DNA from: Ahaetulla prasina | Lineage: Eukaryota; Chordata; Lepidosauria; Squamata; Colubridae | Length of the DNA: 64,000 bases | NCBI RefSeq assembly: GCF_028640845.1 | Contig: NC_080539.1 | Location: 191,031,436-191,095,435, forward strand | Direction: 5' to 3' | Shown: positions 1 through 10,864 of the stretch, piece by piece | How the letters are laid out: each line of letters opens with the position of its first letter | Numbering within the stretch: position 1 is the stretch's first letter | The notes under the pieces: model-generated | The model's input: only the letters and a program-made list of their open reading frames with translations | Databases searched by the model: none | What the model was told of the DNA's origin: nothing | Program-made: the position numbers and the translations under genes

Positions 1-645
1 TGCCTGGCAACCCCAAGATAAAAGGGAGATTTTGGCAGGCAGCTGCAGATTCCCTGCCAGGACTGATAGCAGCCGTGAACTCAATTACTGGCTCGTTTAG
101 CCAACTCGCGTGGCTGAGGCAGGGAGGGGACTGCACACCATCCATGCCTCAACACGTGCCTCATGGTGGCAGCACCGGCACTCATGTGCAGCAGGAGCCC
201 ACGTGGCCGCCAGTCCACATCTTCTGGTTGCTTGTAGCTGCAACGAAGCAGGAGGCCGAGTGGTGTCCCACTGGAATGGGGTGAGGCAGGGTCAGAGCGT
301 GGATGGCCTAGCTGCGGGGGCCCTGAGGTAAGCCAGTGTGGGGCGTTTGGGGAAGCTCTACCCCCACCTCACGGCCGTGACACCAGCACATTACTTGGCC
401 TCCTGCTCTGATGCAGCCATGATCAAGCAGAAGTGGGCCAGTGGCCACGTGGGGACCTACTGGATAGGGCTACTGGAGCTGCCACAAGGCAGGTGTCGAG
501 GTGTGGGTGACCTGGCTGTGGGGCCCTGAGGTAAGCTAGTGTGGGACGCATGGGGCAGCTCCACTCCACCTGCCTTGCAGCGGTGGCACTGGCATGCTGC
601 ACAGCCTTCTACCCTATCACGAGGAAACAGAAGTGGGCCTCCTGT
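1..645. repeat. Diverged tandem repeat, unit about 200 bp
   Basis: A GC-rich stretch repeats the same landmarks at about 200-bp spacing. 'ggggccctgaggtaagc' near 317 recurs near 520, each followed by an 'agtgtggg' block. 'cagaagtgggcc' near 429 recurs as 'cagaagtgggcctcc' near 628. A weaker unit precedes them. The copies are clearly diverged. The short open frames here change with each unit and resemble no protein I know. I infer an old minisatellite-like array, possibly continuing left of the window. Confidence 0.55.
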
Positions 646-755
646 ACATGGGAAAAAAAATAAGACATCCCCTGAAAATAAGCCCTAGTGCTTATTTTGG
701 GGTCCAAAAGAAAATAAGATCCAGTCTTATTTTTGGTGAAGTACGGGTACTACAT
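645..755. mobile_element. Short palindromic DNA-transposon fragment
   Basis: The ends form imperfect inverted repeats: 'gtacatgggaaaaaaaataagac' on the left, and its approximate complement ending 'gtcttatttttggtgaagtac' on the right. A second internal pair of 'aaaataag' words lies between them. This looks like a non-autonomous DNA transposon widespread in amniotes. I cannot assign a family name. Confidence 0.45.
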
Positions 756-808
756 TTTTTTTCACAGTGATTGTGATTGTCAGTTTTTATATTTCCAGTA
801 TGTACACT

Positions 809-1227
809 GAGCCAGTTTGAAGTAGTGGATAAGGTGGTGTGCTTGAAACCAGGAAAATGTGAGTTCTAGTCCTGTCTTAGTTATGAAAGTTGGCTAGATT
901 AATGGCCTCCAACCTTTTGGGCACTACGGACCAGTTCCATGGAGAGAAAATTTCCCATGGACAAGAGGGGGCATGGTTTTGTGTGCTGCCTGCATTCTTC
1001 ACTTGTTTGCGCCCCCCCGTTTGTGGCCTGCTGCAGACCAAGGGCAGTCCACATACCAGGGGTTGGGGACCCCTAGGCTAGATGACCTAAAGTCAAAGCC
1101 AATCACTCTCTCTCAGCCCACCCTACCTCACAAGGTGGTTGTTGTGGGGAAAATAGAGACAAGAATTATTTGTCATCTTGAGTTAAAGGCAGGATATAAA
1201 TCTATCTATATAAATAAATAAATAAAT
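809..1227 (+). mobile_element. tRNA-derived SINE, split by a hAT MITE
   Basis: The left part has a tRNA-like head with an A-box-like 'tagtggataaggtggtg' and a B-box-like 'gagttctagtcc'. The right part has the body 'cagcccaccctacctcacaagg' and a 3' end 'ggcaggatataaat' leading into an (aaat)n tail, the typical layout of squamate tRNA SINEs. The body is interrupted at 900-1075 by a hAT MITE. Without that insertion and one duplicated target the SINE is about 235 bp. Confidence 0.75.
900..1075. mobile_element. hAT MITE inside the SINE, 8-bp TSD
   Basis: The 176-bp element is flanked by a perfect 8-bp duplication GGCTAGAT (892-899 and 1076-1083). Its ends are inverted: TAATGGCCTCCAACC on the left, and the complement of the right end reads TAGGGGTCCCCAACC. 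An 8-bp duplication and CAGGGGTCCCCAACC-like ends fit hAT non-autonomous elements. A related copy lies at 15821-15993. Confidence 0.85.
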
Positions 1228-1602
1228 ATTTCTGTTGCTATGTGAGACATTTGTTAAGTGAATTTTGCTCCATTTTATGTTTATGAGACATTTGTTAAAT
1301 GAATCTTGCTATAGTTGTTAACCACTGCAGCAGTTAAGTTAGTAACAAGGTTGTTAAGTGAATCTGGCTTCCCCATTAACTTTGTTTGTCAGAATGTTGC
1401 AAAAGGTGATCCTATGACCCCAAGACATTGTAACTGTCATAAATATGAATCAGTTGCCAAGCATCTGAATTTTGATAATGTGACCATGCAGAGGTTGTAA
1501 TGGACATTAAGTGTGAAAAACAGTCATAACTCACTTTTTTCAGTGATGTTGTAACTTTGAACGCTCACCAAATGAAGTGTTGTAAGTCAAGGACTACCTA
1601 TA
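1228..1602 (+). mobile_element. MITE family M, copy 1
   Basis: This non-coding repeat carries the words 'gttgttaagtgaatctggc', 'aaaaggtgatc' and a terminal 'gtcaaggactacct'. It is shared with copies at 2085-2460, 2583-2868 and 15541-15736. The left terminus is not clear here. A superfamily cannot be assigned because the direct duplication is not resolved. Confidence 0.65.
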
Positions 1603-2084
1603 CACAAAAGTGAGTTTTCCAAGATGCAGTGAGAAATTCCTATTTGGCTTTTCAAGTGAAAGACAAAAAGTTAAGAGAGAATTATTTACTCTAAGCTAGC
1701 CTTATAATTCAATGGGTAAGAATTTGAATTCAAGTAGTGAAGTCCAGTGATAGAAATTGGCTTGGATATAGAAATACGTACTATTTAAGAAATAATTAAT
1801 GGTACAATGTCTGATCTTGAAGAACTAAAGTTACTCCTAACATATATCCCAAAGTGGATGCCATTATTGATACCTACACTTCTTTTGCACTTTCTAGAAC
1901 ATTGTAATTTTCCTTTTTTTTTCTTTTCTGATATATTTGCCACTTCTTAAACTGGTGTATACATTACGTAATATTACTAGGGCATAGAATTAAAGCTTTG
2001 AGTTGTGTAGCAAACCCCAACTTTGAAGGAAACAAGCACCCATGGGAGATATATAATGCTTACTTTTAAGAGTAATATTTAATA
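1603..2084. other. No recognised feature
   Basis: AT-rich sequence within ATIC intron 2. I see no coding frame, repeat family or RNA gene. Confidence 0.5.
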
Positions 2085-2460
2085 CAGGTAGTCCTCAATG
2101 TATGACCACAATTGACCCCAAAATTTCTGTTGTTAAGTGAAACATTTGTTAAGTCAGTTTTGCCCCATTTCACCACTTTTCCTGTCACAGTTAAGTGAAT
2201 CACTACAGTTGATAAGTTAGTAACCTGGTTGTTAAATGAACTTGGCTCCCCCATTGACTTTGCTTGTGAGGTCACAAAAGGTGACCTTGGGATACAGCAA
2301 TAGTCATAAATATGAATCTGTTGAATACGTACCTGAATTTTGATCACATAAACATGGGGATGCTACAACAGTCATAACTGAAAAATAGTCATAAATCACA
2401 TTTTTCAGTGCCATTGTAACTTGGAATGGCAAATGAACTGTTGCAAGTTGAGGACTACCT
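2085..2460 (+). mobile_element. MITE family M, copy 2 (complete)
   Basis: This copy has both termini: 'caggtagtcctc' on the left and 'gaggactacct' on the right form an inverted repeat. The interior repeats 'gttgttaa(g/a)tgaa' several times and has the word 'ttttgatcaca'. It is about 376 bp with no coding capacity. It is the best reference copy of this family in the window. Confidence 0.75.
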
Positions 2461-2582
2461 TGCAGTAAAATGTTGATTTAATGGACCGCTTTGGAGAGAA
2501 AGGGTATCTCTTTATGTCACTGATGTAAAAACACACATGCAATAGATACTGTTATCTGCATCAATTTATCTCATTTATATAG

Positions 2583-2868
2583 AGGTAGTCCTGAACTTTT
2601 TTAAAAAAAAACACCATTTATTTAGTAACCATTTAAAGTTACAATGGCACTGAAAAAAGACTTATGACTGTTTCACAGTATGACCACTGCTGTATTCCTA
2701 GGGTCATGCGATCAAAATTCAGACACTTGGCAACTGGCATGTATTTATGTTGGTTGCAGTGTCCCAGGGTCATGTGATCACCTTTTGGAACCTTCTGACA
2801 AGCAGACTCAATGGGTTCACTTAACAACCATGTTGCTAACCTAACTGTAGTGATTCACTTAACTGTGG
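2583..2868 (-). mobile_element. MITE family M, copy 3, inverted and truncated
   Basis: The sequence starts 'aggtagtcctgaac' and runs as the reverse complement of copies 1 and 2, including 'gatcaccttttgg' and 'cacttaacaaccatgttgctaac'. It stops before the far terminus. Confidence 0.7.
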
Positions 2869-3362
2869 CAATAAAAGAGATAAAATGTTTTATGTCCTTT
2901 CATTACATTTTTAATGTAAGCATTTGACTGTAATTTTTGGTTATCTATATAAGTAATAATTTGATATTTTCTGGAATGTTTGTTTTGGTCTTTGATCATA
3001 ACATATTTCAACTACTTTATTCTAACCACAGGGTCATCCATTCTGTTATATCTATTAAATTATATTTACCTGTGTTAAGAACGCAAGCTCATCTTATTTC
3101 ACATACTGAGAATTAGTGGAGATACACAAATTGCATGAAAATTCTTCACCATATTGAGGCTTGAAATTTTGTTTGGGGTATTTAACCCCCATTCACATTT
3201 TTCATCCTCAAACCCTTTAAGTTTCAATTTTAACCTTTTAAGCAAACATATTTCATTTACACATATTTTTGTAGTCCCTGTAAGTTTCAACCCATCTCAT
3301 GCCAACAATCTATCATCATCCAGACTTTTGATACAGAAACCAAGTATTTCTGCAACTCAGTA
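2869..3362. other. No recognised feature
   Basis: AT-rich intronic sequence just left of the L1 insertion site. The short frames in it are not convincing. Confidence 0.5.
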
Positions 3363-3602
3363 ATTCCTTGAGTTCTTTTTTTTTTATTGAAAAAGTTTAA
3401 AAAAAAACAACAAAGACATTTTTGCCCCCTTTTTCCCCCCTCCCTCCCCAAAAATCCCCTCCCCCCCCCCGGCTTCCTGGGTCAATCACAAGGTATTGTT
3501 ATACATAAACCAAACATAAAATAAAATTTTCCCTTCCAATCCAATTAACCTCATCCAAAGCTTTTCATCTCCCAACCCCCTCCCCATTAAATAACTTTCT
3601 AA

Positions 3603-4790
3603 TTATTCAAAGGCAATCTGATATTTCTTAATCTGATATCTGTTTTGTATATAATCAATCCATTTTTTCCATTCAATTAAATATCTTTCCTGCGTATTGT
3701 CTTTTAAAAAAGCTGAGATTTTAGCCATCTCAGCCAAATTAATGACTTTCAGTATCCATTCTTCTATTGTAGGTACCTCTTCTTTCTTCCAATATTGTCC
3801 AATCAACAGTCTTGCTGCTGTTATTAAATTCAGAATCAGTTTAGTCTCAATCCCTGTACAATCCGTTATGATTCCCAAAAGAAAAAATTGTGGCAGGAAC
3901 TTTATCTTCTTCTTCAGTACATTTTGAATAATCCACCAAATTCTTATCCAAAAGGCCTTAATTTTCTTGCAAGTCCACCAAATATGAAAATATGTAGCGT
4001 CATCACAATCACACCTCCAACATTTCGCTTGGATATTAGGATACATACGTGATAATTTTTTGGGATCTAAGTGCCATCTATAAAACATCTTATAAAAATT
4101 TTCCCTTAAATTCTGTGCTTGTGTAAACTTAACATTTCTAACCCAGATTTTCTCCCATGTTTCCAACATTATTGGTTCCTGAATATTCTGTGCCCATTTT
4201 ATCATACAGTCCTTTACCAAATCCTTTTCCGAATCTATTTCAAACAACACATTATACAATCTCTTTATATGCTCCTGGGTCTGATTTCTAATTTGCTTTA
4301 TTAAATTTTCCTCCCTTTGCATTATACCAATTTTTTGATCCTCTTTCCATCTAGCACTTATTTGCCCATATTGAAACCAAGTATAATTCCTCCCTTCTTC
4401 ATTTAATACCTGTAATGATTTTAATTGCAATCTACCTCCTTCAGCATACAAAAGTTCTTTATAAGTAATCATTTCCTGTTTCTGTTCTATATTTATATTC
4501 TCTATTGCATGTCTAGGGCTCGCCCATATAGGAATCTTGTAATCTAATTTATAAGAATATTTTTTCCAGACCCGCAAAAGAGCACTTCTCAACACGATTC
4601 TTAAAAGCCCTATCCACTTTTTTTTCATAAAATAAATACGCATGCCATCCATATAACAAGTCATAACCTTCTATATTCAAAATTCTTTCCTCCGTTAAAT
4701 TAAACCAGTCACTTATTACTGAAAGGGCTACTGCTTCATAATATAGTTTAAAGTTAGGCATTTTTAAGCCACCTCTTTCCCGTGAGTCCT
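3603..4790 (-). pseudogene. L1 ORF2p C-terminal part
   Basis: Two overlapping frames (3603-4664 and 4549-4761) encode the last part of L1 ORF2p, downstream of the RT. Visible landmarks are the 'FNLTEERILNIEGYDLLYG' block and a cysteine/histidine cluster (CWRCDCDDATYFHIWWTCK) typical of the L1 C-terminal Cys-rich region. A terminal helix-rich segment ends near 3603. A frameshift lies around 4550-4660. The same block recurs at 24111-25121 and 44600-45474. The upstream part of this copy is displaced beyond the nested LINE. Not functional. Confidence 0.85.
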
Positions 4791-4981
4791 ATATTATTTT
4801 ATTTATTTATTTATTTATTAATCATATTTATATACCGCCCTATCTCCCGAAGGACTCAGGGCGGTTCACAGGCACTTAAAAACACATAAATACAGAATAA
4901 AAACAATTTAAAAAACTTATTTTAAAGCCCGTTAATTAAAATATACAGATAAAACCTAATTAAAACCCATAAATTTAAAAT

Positions 4982-7900
4982 CTAGCTCAGTCCTGCACAA
5001 TTAAATAAATATGTTTTAAGCCCGCGGCGGAAGGTCCGAAGGTCCGGAAGCTGACGGAGTCCGGGGGGTAGTTCGTTCCAAAGGGTGGGAGCCCCCACAG
5101 AGAAGGCCCTTCCCCTGGGCGTCGCCAGACGACATTGCCTCGCTGACGGCACCCTGAGGAGACCCTCTCTGTGAGAGCGCACGGGTCGGTGAGAGGTATT
5201 CGGTAGCAGAAGGCGGTCCCGTAAATAACCCGGCCCAATGCCATGGAGCGCTTTAAAGGTGGTAACCAAAACCTTGAAGCGCACCCGGAAGGCCACAGGT
5301 AGCCAGTGCAGTCTGCGCAGGATGGGTGTTATACGGGAGCCACGAGGGGCTCCATCTATCACCCGCGCAGCCGCATTCTGGACTAACTGCAGCCTCCGGA
5401 TGCCCTTCAAGGGGAGCCCCATGTAGAGAGCATTGCAGTAATCCAGGCGAGACGTCACGAGTGCGTGAGTGACCGTGCATAGGGCATCCCGGTCCAGAAA
5501 GGGACGCAACTGGCGTACCAGGCGAACCTGGTAGAACGCTCTCCTGGAGACGGCCGTCAAATGGTCTTCTAGAGACAGCCGTTCGTCCAGGAGGACGCCT
5601 AAGTTGCGGACCCTCTCCATCGGGGCCAATGACTCGCCACCGATGGTCAGCCGCGGATTAAGCTGACTGTACCGGGATGCCGGCATCCACAGCCACTCTG
5701 TCTTGGCGGGATTGAGCTTGAGCCTGTTTCTCCCCATCCAGACCCGTACGGCCTCCAGACACCGGGACAGCACTTGATAACCGTTGGGGTGGTCCGGTGT
5801 AGAAAAGTACAGCTGGGTGTCATCCGCATACAGCTGGTACTTCACACCGAAACCACTGATGATCTCACCCAGCGGCTTCATGTAGATGTTAAACAGAAGG
5901 GGCGAGAGGATCGACCCCTGCGGCACCCCACAAGTGAGGCGCCTCGGAGCCGACCTCTGCCCCCCTGTCAACACAGACTGCGACCGGTCGGAGAGATAGG
6001 AGAACCACCGATAGACGGTGCCTCCCACTCCCAATCCCTCCAACCGGCGCAGCAGGATACCATGGTCGATGGTATCGAAAGCCGCTGAGAGGTCTAATAG
6101 GACCAGGGCAGAGGAGCAACCCCTATCCCTGGCCCTCCAGAGATCATCCACCAACGCGACCAAAGCCGTCTCCGTGCTGTAACCGGGCCGGAAACCGGAC
6201 TGGAACGGGTCTAGATAGACAGCTTCATCCAGGTGCAAGGGAAACTGATATGCCACCATACTCTCTACAACCTTCGCCGCAAAGCGAAGGTTGGAGACCG
6301 GACGATAATTACCTAAAACAGCCGGGTCCAGGGAAGGCTTCTTAAGGAGGGGCCTCACCACCGCCTCTTTCAAGGCGGCCGGGAAGACACCCTCCACCAA
6401 AGAAGCGATCGTAATCGCCTGGAGCCAGCCTCGTGTGACCTCCCGAGTGGCCAGCACCAGCCAGGAGGGGCACGGGTCCAGTAAACATGTGGTGGCATTC
6501 AGCCTACCCAGCAACCTGTCCATGTCCTCAGGAGCCACAGGGTCAAACTCATCCCAAACAATATCGCCAAGACCACCCTCGAGCATCTCACCCGCATCAC
6601 CGCAATCTTGGTCCAACCCATCCCGAAGCTGAACGATTTTATCGTATAGATAACCGTTAAACTCCTCAGCACGTCCCTGCAACGGGTCATCCCGCTCCTC
6701 CTGGTGTAGGAGGGAGCGAGTCACCCGAAACAGGGCGGCTGGGTGGTTATCTGCCGATGCAATGAGGGAGGAGGCGTAGCTACGCCTCGCTTCCCTCAAT
6801 GCCACTAGGTAAGTCCTAGTATAGGACTTCACTAGTGTCCGATCAGCTTCCGAACGGCTAGACCTCCAGGAACTCTCTAGGCGTCTTCTCCGGCGCTTCA
6901 TCCCTCTCAGCTCCTCGGAGAACCAAGGAGCCGGTTGGGACCTGCGCCGGGTCAGAGGCCGCAAAGGCACGACACGGTCTAAGGCCCCCGCCGCGGCCCG
7001 TTCCCAGGCCGCCACAAGTTCCTCAGCCGAGTCGTGAGCCAGGCCTTCAGGAAACGGCCCAAGCTCCGTCCGTAACCCGTCAGGGTCCATCAGGCGCCTG
7101 GGGCGGAACCAACGTATCGGCTCCGCCTCCCTGCGGTGGTGAATGGCGGTCAGAAAGTCCAGGCGAAGAAGAGAGTGATCTGACCATGACAAAGGTTCGA
7201 TGACTATTTCCTTTAAGTCCAGATCTCTCAACCACTGACCAGAGAGAAAAATCAGGTCCAGAGTGCCACCCCCGATGTGAGTAGGGCCATCAACTACTTG
7301 GGTCAGATCCAAGGCCGTCATGGAAGCCATGAACTCCCGAGCTGCCGTCGATGATGAGCCGGAAGATGGCAAGTTAAAGTCCCCCATGACTAAAAGTCTG
7401 GGGGTCTCAACTGCCACCCCAGCCAGCATCTCCAGCAGCTCGGGTAGGGCAGCTGTCACGCAGCAAGGAGCCAGGTACGTGATCAGCAAGCCCATCTGAC
7501 ACCTACGACCCCATCTCACAAAGAGGGATTCACACCCGGCAATCTGAGGTACAGTGGTCTCCCTCGGCTCTAGACTCTCTCTAATCACAACCGCCACCCC
7601 CCCACCCCTACCCTGGGCCCTCGGCTGATGGAATGCACGGAAACCCGGCGGGCACATCTCAACAAGGGGCACGCCCCCTTCAGTGCCCAACCAGGTCTCC
7701 GTAATGCCCATAAGGTCCGCGGAACCCCCCTGTATAAGATCACAAACAAGGGGGGCTTTGTTCACCACGGACCGAGCATTGCACAACATCAGCCGAAGGC
7801 CCAGGCTCTGAGGATCCTGACCATCCGGGGAACGGGAAAAGTCTAAGGGGTCGGAGCGCGTGATCGCTTTGAGACATCGAGCACGCGCTCCCGGAACTTG

Positions 7901-8296
7901 ATATGACCCCTCGCTTCCGCCATACCTGCCCCTCCCACTTACCGTGTCAATAGGACCACCCTCACAAATAGGAACAAACTCCTCCCCCATAACCTCCGAA
8001 CCTGATAGTAGAAAACCGCCGCGAGCGTGTGCAGGAACTGGCCCTCTACCCAACGGGTTACCCCCATTACCCGCCCCTGCCCTCCCACCCCTTAAAAATT
8101 CCCTCTCTAAAAAACCCCACAAGCTCTTCTTTTTCGCATGCCACCTCTGTGGGTCCCAAAACCCGTCATGGAGGCCGGCCCTCGATAATGAGGAGGGCCA
8201 TTCCTGCGAGGCGGGGGCACTTCGCAGGCGCAAGAGTTCACAAGTAGTATAACGCGTAGCAGCTGAGACTAAGAATCGGCAAAGTAGAGGCTCCAT
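4982..8296 (-). CDS. LINE ORF2: endonuclease-reverse transcriptase, uninterrupted
   Basis: An intact 1104-codon frame for a CR1-group ORF2 protein that would nick target DNA and reverse-transcribe its own RNA. An apurinic-like endonuclease spans about residues 165-390, with motifs LCNARS, ITETWLGTEGG, GDFNLP and WSDHS. The RT spans about residues 630-890, with motifs NYRPVSNL, GFRPGYSTETAL, LLDLSAAFDTIDH, GVPQGSILSPLLFNIY and the catalytic YADD. The C-terminal region follows (LDYCNALYMGLPLK, RVIDGAPRGS). The other copies here are frameshifted or truncated, so an unbroken frame is notable. The true start is uncertain: upstream in-frame leader sequence exists and the first ~150 residues are not a known domain. 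No ORF1 is recognised. Activity is not shown. Confidence 0.85.
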   Translation of the reverse strand: MEPLLCRFLVSAATRYTTCELLRLRSAPASQEWPSSLSRAGLHDGFWDPQRWHAKKKSLWGFLEREFLRGGRAGAGNGGNPLGRGPVPAHARGGFLLSGSEVMGEEFVPICEGGPIDTVSGRGRYGGSEGSYQVPGARARCLKAITRSDPLDFSRSPDGQDPQSLGLRLMLCNARSVVNKAPLVCDLIQGGSADLMGITETWLGTEGGVPLVEMCPPGFRAFHQPRAQGRGGGVAVVIRESLEPRETTVPQIAGCESLFVRWGRRCQMGLLITYLAPCCVTAALPELLEMLAGVAVETPRLLVMGDFNLPSSGSSSTAAREFMASMTALDLTQVVDGPTHIGGGTLDLIFLSGQWLRDLDLKEIVIEPLSWSDHSLLRLDFLTAIHHRREAEPIRWFRPRRLMDPDGLRTELGPFPEGLAHDSAEELVAAWERAAAGALDRVVPLRPLTRRRSQPAPWFSEELRGMKRRRRRLESSWRSSRSEADRTLVKSYTRTYLVALREARRSYASSLIASADNHPAALFRVTRSLLHQEERDDPLQGRAEEFNGYLYDKIVQLRDGLDQDCGDAGEMLEGGLGDIVWDEFDPVAPEDMDRLLGRLNATTCLLDPCPSWLVLATREVTRGWLQAITIASLVEGVFPAALKEAVVRPLLKKPSLDPAVLGNYRPVSNLRFAAKVVESMVAYQFPLHLDEAVYLDPFQSGFRPGYSTETALVALVDDLWRARDRGCSSALVLLDLSAAFDTIDHGILLRRLEGLGVGGTVYRWFSYLSDRSQSVLTGGQRSAPRRLTCGVPQGSILSPLLFNIYMKPLGEIISGFGVKYQLYADDTQLYFSTPDHPNGYQVLSRCLEAVRVWMGRNRLKLNPAKTEWLWMPASRYSQLNPRLTIGGESLAPMERVRNLGVLLDERLSLEDHLTAVSRRAFYQVRLVRQLRPFLDRDALCTVTHALVTSRLDYCNALYMGLPLKGIRRLQLVQNAAARVIDGAPRGSRITPILRRLHWLPVAFRVRFKVLVTTFKALHGIGPGYLRDRLLLPNTSHRPVRSHREGLLRVPSARQCRLATPRGRAFSVGAPTLWNELPPGLRQLPDLRTFRRGLKTYLFNCAGLS

Positions 8297-9285
8297 CTCC
8301 GAATGGCAAGATGATGACAGATGGTACTAGTCCAGAATGAAGGCAAACAAAGAATGGAACAGCAATTAGCACCGAATGACAGTCTAGGTGGTATTCTGTC
8401 CGGTGCATAGTCCAAACATCCTGGAACCGGGGTGAGGGGAAATGGCATTCCAGTCGCTGGCCACGTCTTCCTCCGTCCTCCTCTGTCCCCAAATAACTCC
8501 CTTGTCCCCCCCCAAAGGGTCCTAATAGGACCAAAAACGGCCATAGAAGTCTCAAAAAAGCCGAGGGGGGCATGGGTGATGTTAAAATAGTCACAGTCAC
8601 AGACTGGTTGCAGGGGGCAGCTCCGGGGTGCCTCCATCATCTCCCCGCAGTCCTCCAACAACCACCTCCAGACATGGCCAGGGGAAGAATCCTAACCACT
8701 CCAGAAACCAGGTCTCCCCAGACCTCCCCCTCCGAGAGGCGAAGCCCATAAAAAAGGCTAAACCTCTCCGAGAGGCTGGGGGATATGAAGGTTGCCAAGT
8801 CCACAGTCCGGCAGCAGGGAGAAAGCCAAGAAACCATGGCAGCAAGGCAGATGGCAATAGGGGTGGGTGAAATACCTCCGCAGTCATCCAGGTCGTCCAC
8901 GTTGCAGAGGCTGGAGCCCAAAGGCTACACCCAAAAAGTCCGGAGTCTGCAGTCAGAAGAGGACCGGGAGACGAGCCAGAGGCTAGAGGCCTGCCGGCCA
9001 GATGAATCGGCCGAAAAACGGCCGGAAAAAAACGCCGACTCATCGCCCCACCTCCGAGCCTAGAACATGGCCGCCAGAATCCACCGCTTGCCTACCCGGC
9101 CTCGTTCTCGGCAGCCACATGTGCGAGAGAGTCCAAAGACCTCTCATATGGCTGCCCGAGGTAGGATCTGCCGGGCCGGGGGCAGCAAGCGGCTAAACGG
9201 GCGGCCGAGGCTTCGCCAACATCGGAGGGGCCTCTCCGTCGCCGGAGCCGAGTCTTCAGAGCCGCGCCATCTTGCGCATGCGCAG
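8297..9285 (-). promoter_or_regulatory. GC-rich 5' leader of the CR1-type LINE
   Basis: About 1 kb of CpG-rich sequence precedes the LINE ORF. It begins with CTGCGCATGCGCAAGATGGC, which contains an NRF1-like GCGCATGCGC palindrome and a YY1-like AAGATGGC. By established knowledge of LINE promoters such motifs would fit an internal promoter. A 148-codon frame here (8597-9043) is not recognisable as ORF1. The same 5' terminus, mutated, starts the copy at 23995. Confidence 0.55.
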
Positions 9286-10864
9286 ATAGAGTTTTCATTT
9301 TAACCCTCGCCTTTTTACCCTGCCATATAAATTTATTAATCCCAATCTGCCAATCTTCCAAATTTTTATCCTTTTTAATTATTGGTATCATCTGGAACAG
9401 AAACAAAAATCTAGGTAACACATTCATTTTGATAGCCACAATCCTTCCCAATAGCGACAACTGCAATTTTTTCCAGACACTCATATCATTCTGAACTTTT
9501 TGCCATAGCAAGTCATAATTATTCTTATAAAGTTTCTTGTTCGATGAGCTAATATAAACCCCTAAGTATTTAACCTTTTTTACCACCTCAAATCCTGTCA
9601 TTTCCTCTAGTTTTTGTTTCTGTTGTATAGACATATTTTTAATTATCACTTTTGTTTTATTCTGATTTATTTTAAATCCTGATACCTTTCCATATTTATC
9701 AATTACTTCCAACAAAAATCTACTTGAATTTATAGGATTTGTTAAGGTAACCACTACATCATCTGCAAAAGCTCTAACTTTGTACTCATATTGTCTAATC
9801 TTAATTCCCTCTATTTTCGTTAATTCTCGTATTTTATCTAATAATGGTTCCAGAGTCAAAACAAACAATAGTGGTGATAAGGGACATCCCTGTCTTGTTC
9901 CTTTCGCAATCTTAATAACTTCTGTCAAACTACCATTTATTATAATCTGAGCTGTTTGCTCTCCATAAATCGCTTTAATTATTCTAACAAAACAATCTCC
10001 AAATTGCATTTTCTATTAATTTAAATAAAAAATCCCAATGCAATCGATCAAAAGCTTTCTCTGCATCCAAAAAAATAAGTGCTGCTGAAGTATTCTTCTT
10101 TTCCAAATATTCCAATATATTAATAATCTGTCTAACATTATTCCTCATCTGCCTCCCTTTTATAAAACCAGATTGATCAGTATGAATTCTTTGTTGTAAA
10201 ACTAACATTAATCTATTTGCTATTATTTTTACAAAAATCTTATAATCATTATTTAAAAGTGAAATCGGCCTGTAGTTACCGGGTTTAGAGCAATCTTGCT
10301 CCTCTTTTGGTATCAGTGAAATAAAAGATGTTTTCCATGACGGGGGTATTCCCACTCCTAGTTGTATCTGATTAAATAGTTCTTTAAGTGGGCCTAATAT
10401 TTCATCCTGTATTTTTTTATAGTAACTTGCTGTAAGACCATCTGTACCAGGGGTTTTCCCCATTTTTAATTGCCTCCACTATTTCTCCAGTAGCTATTCA
10501 GTAGCCGATTCAGCTCCTCCCTCTGTTCTAGTGTTAGAATATTAACCTTATAATCTTTCAAATAATCACAAATGTCCCTATTCAATATTTTGTCTTTTGC
10601 ATATAAAGCAGTGTAAAATTCTGAGAATGCCTTTTTAATTTTATCCTGTTGATATATCTCTTTGCCTTTATATTCTATTTTTTGTATGACACGTGCTTTC
10701 TGTTTTTTCCTTAAGTTATATGCCAACCATCTCCCAGGTTTATTTGCATTACAAAAGGTATTATGTTTAGCATATTGTATATTTGTTGCCACCTGGTCTG
10801 CCATTAACATATTAAATTGACTCTGTAATATTTTTATAGCCTCTTTAAGTTTGTGATCTTGTGG
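9286..10864 (-). pseudogene. L1 ORF2p reverse-transcriptase part
   Basis: Minus-strand frames 9984-10463 and 9092-10009 (L1 only down to 9286) encode the L1 RT. Landmarks are [61 protein letters not shown] and AFADDVV. The part between 10466 and 10864 is the pre-RT linker (FCNANKPGRWLAY). Frameshifts occur near 10010 and 10465. The frame runs into the leader of the nested LINE at 9285, so the last ~65 residues of that ORF are a chance fusion. The plus-strand distal half continues at 4790. Confidence 0.85.

Larger units (their letters stand above)
4793..9285 (-). mobile_element. CR1/L3-type LINE, near full length
   Basis: A complete-looking non-LTR element sits inside L1 ORF2. It starts (minus strand) CTGCGCATGCGCAAGATGGC at 9285 and has a CpG-rich leader of about 1 kb. 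One long ORF follows. The 3' UTR carries the stem-loop-like 'ccgccctgagtccttcgggagatagggcgg', and the tail is (aaat)n at 4797-4829. The L1 sequence is interrupted with at most a 3-bp duplication (ATA), as expected for CR1-group insertion. Other copies of the family are at 23995-29857 (plus), 49011-50546 and 51059-52594 (minus). Confidence 0.85.

Noticed and set aside
8597..9043. Possible ORF1 of the CR1-type LINE
   Set aside because: Pro/Leu/Ser/Trp-rich translation of a GC-rich leader, without the zinc-finger or esterase features of CR1 ORF1.
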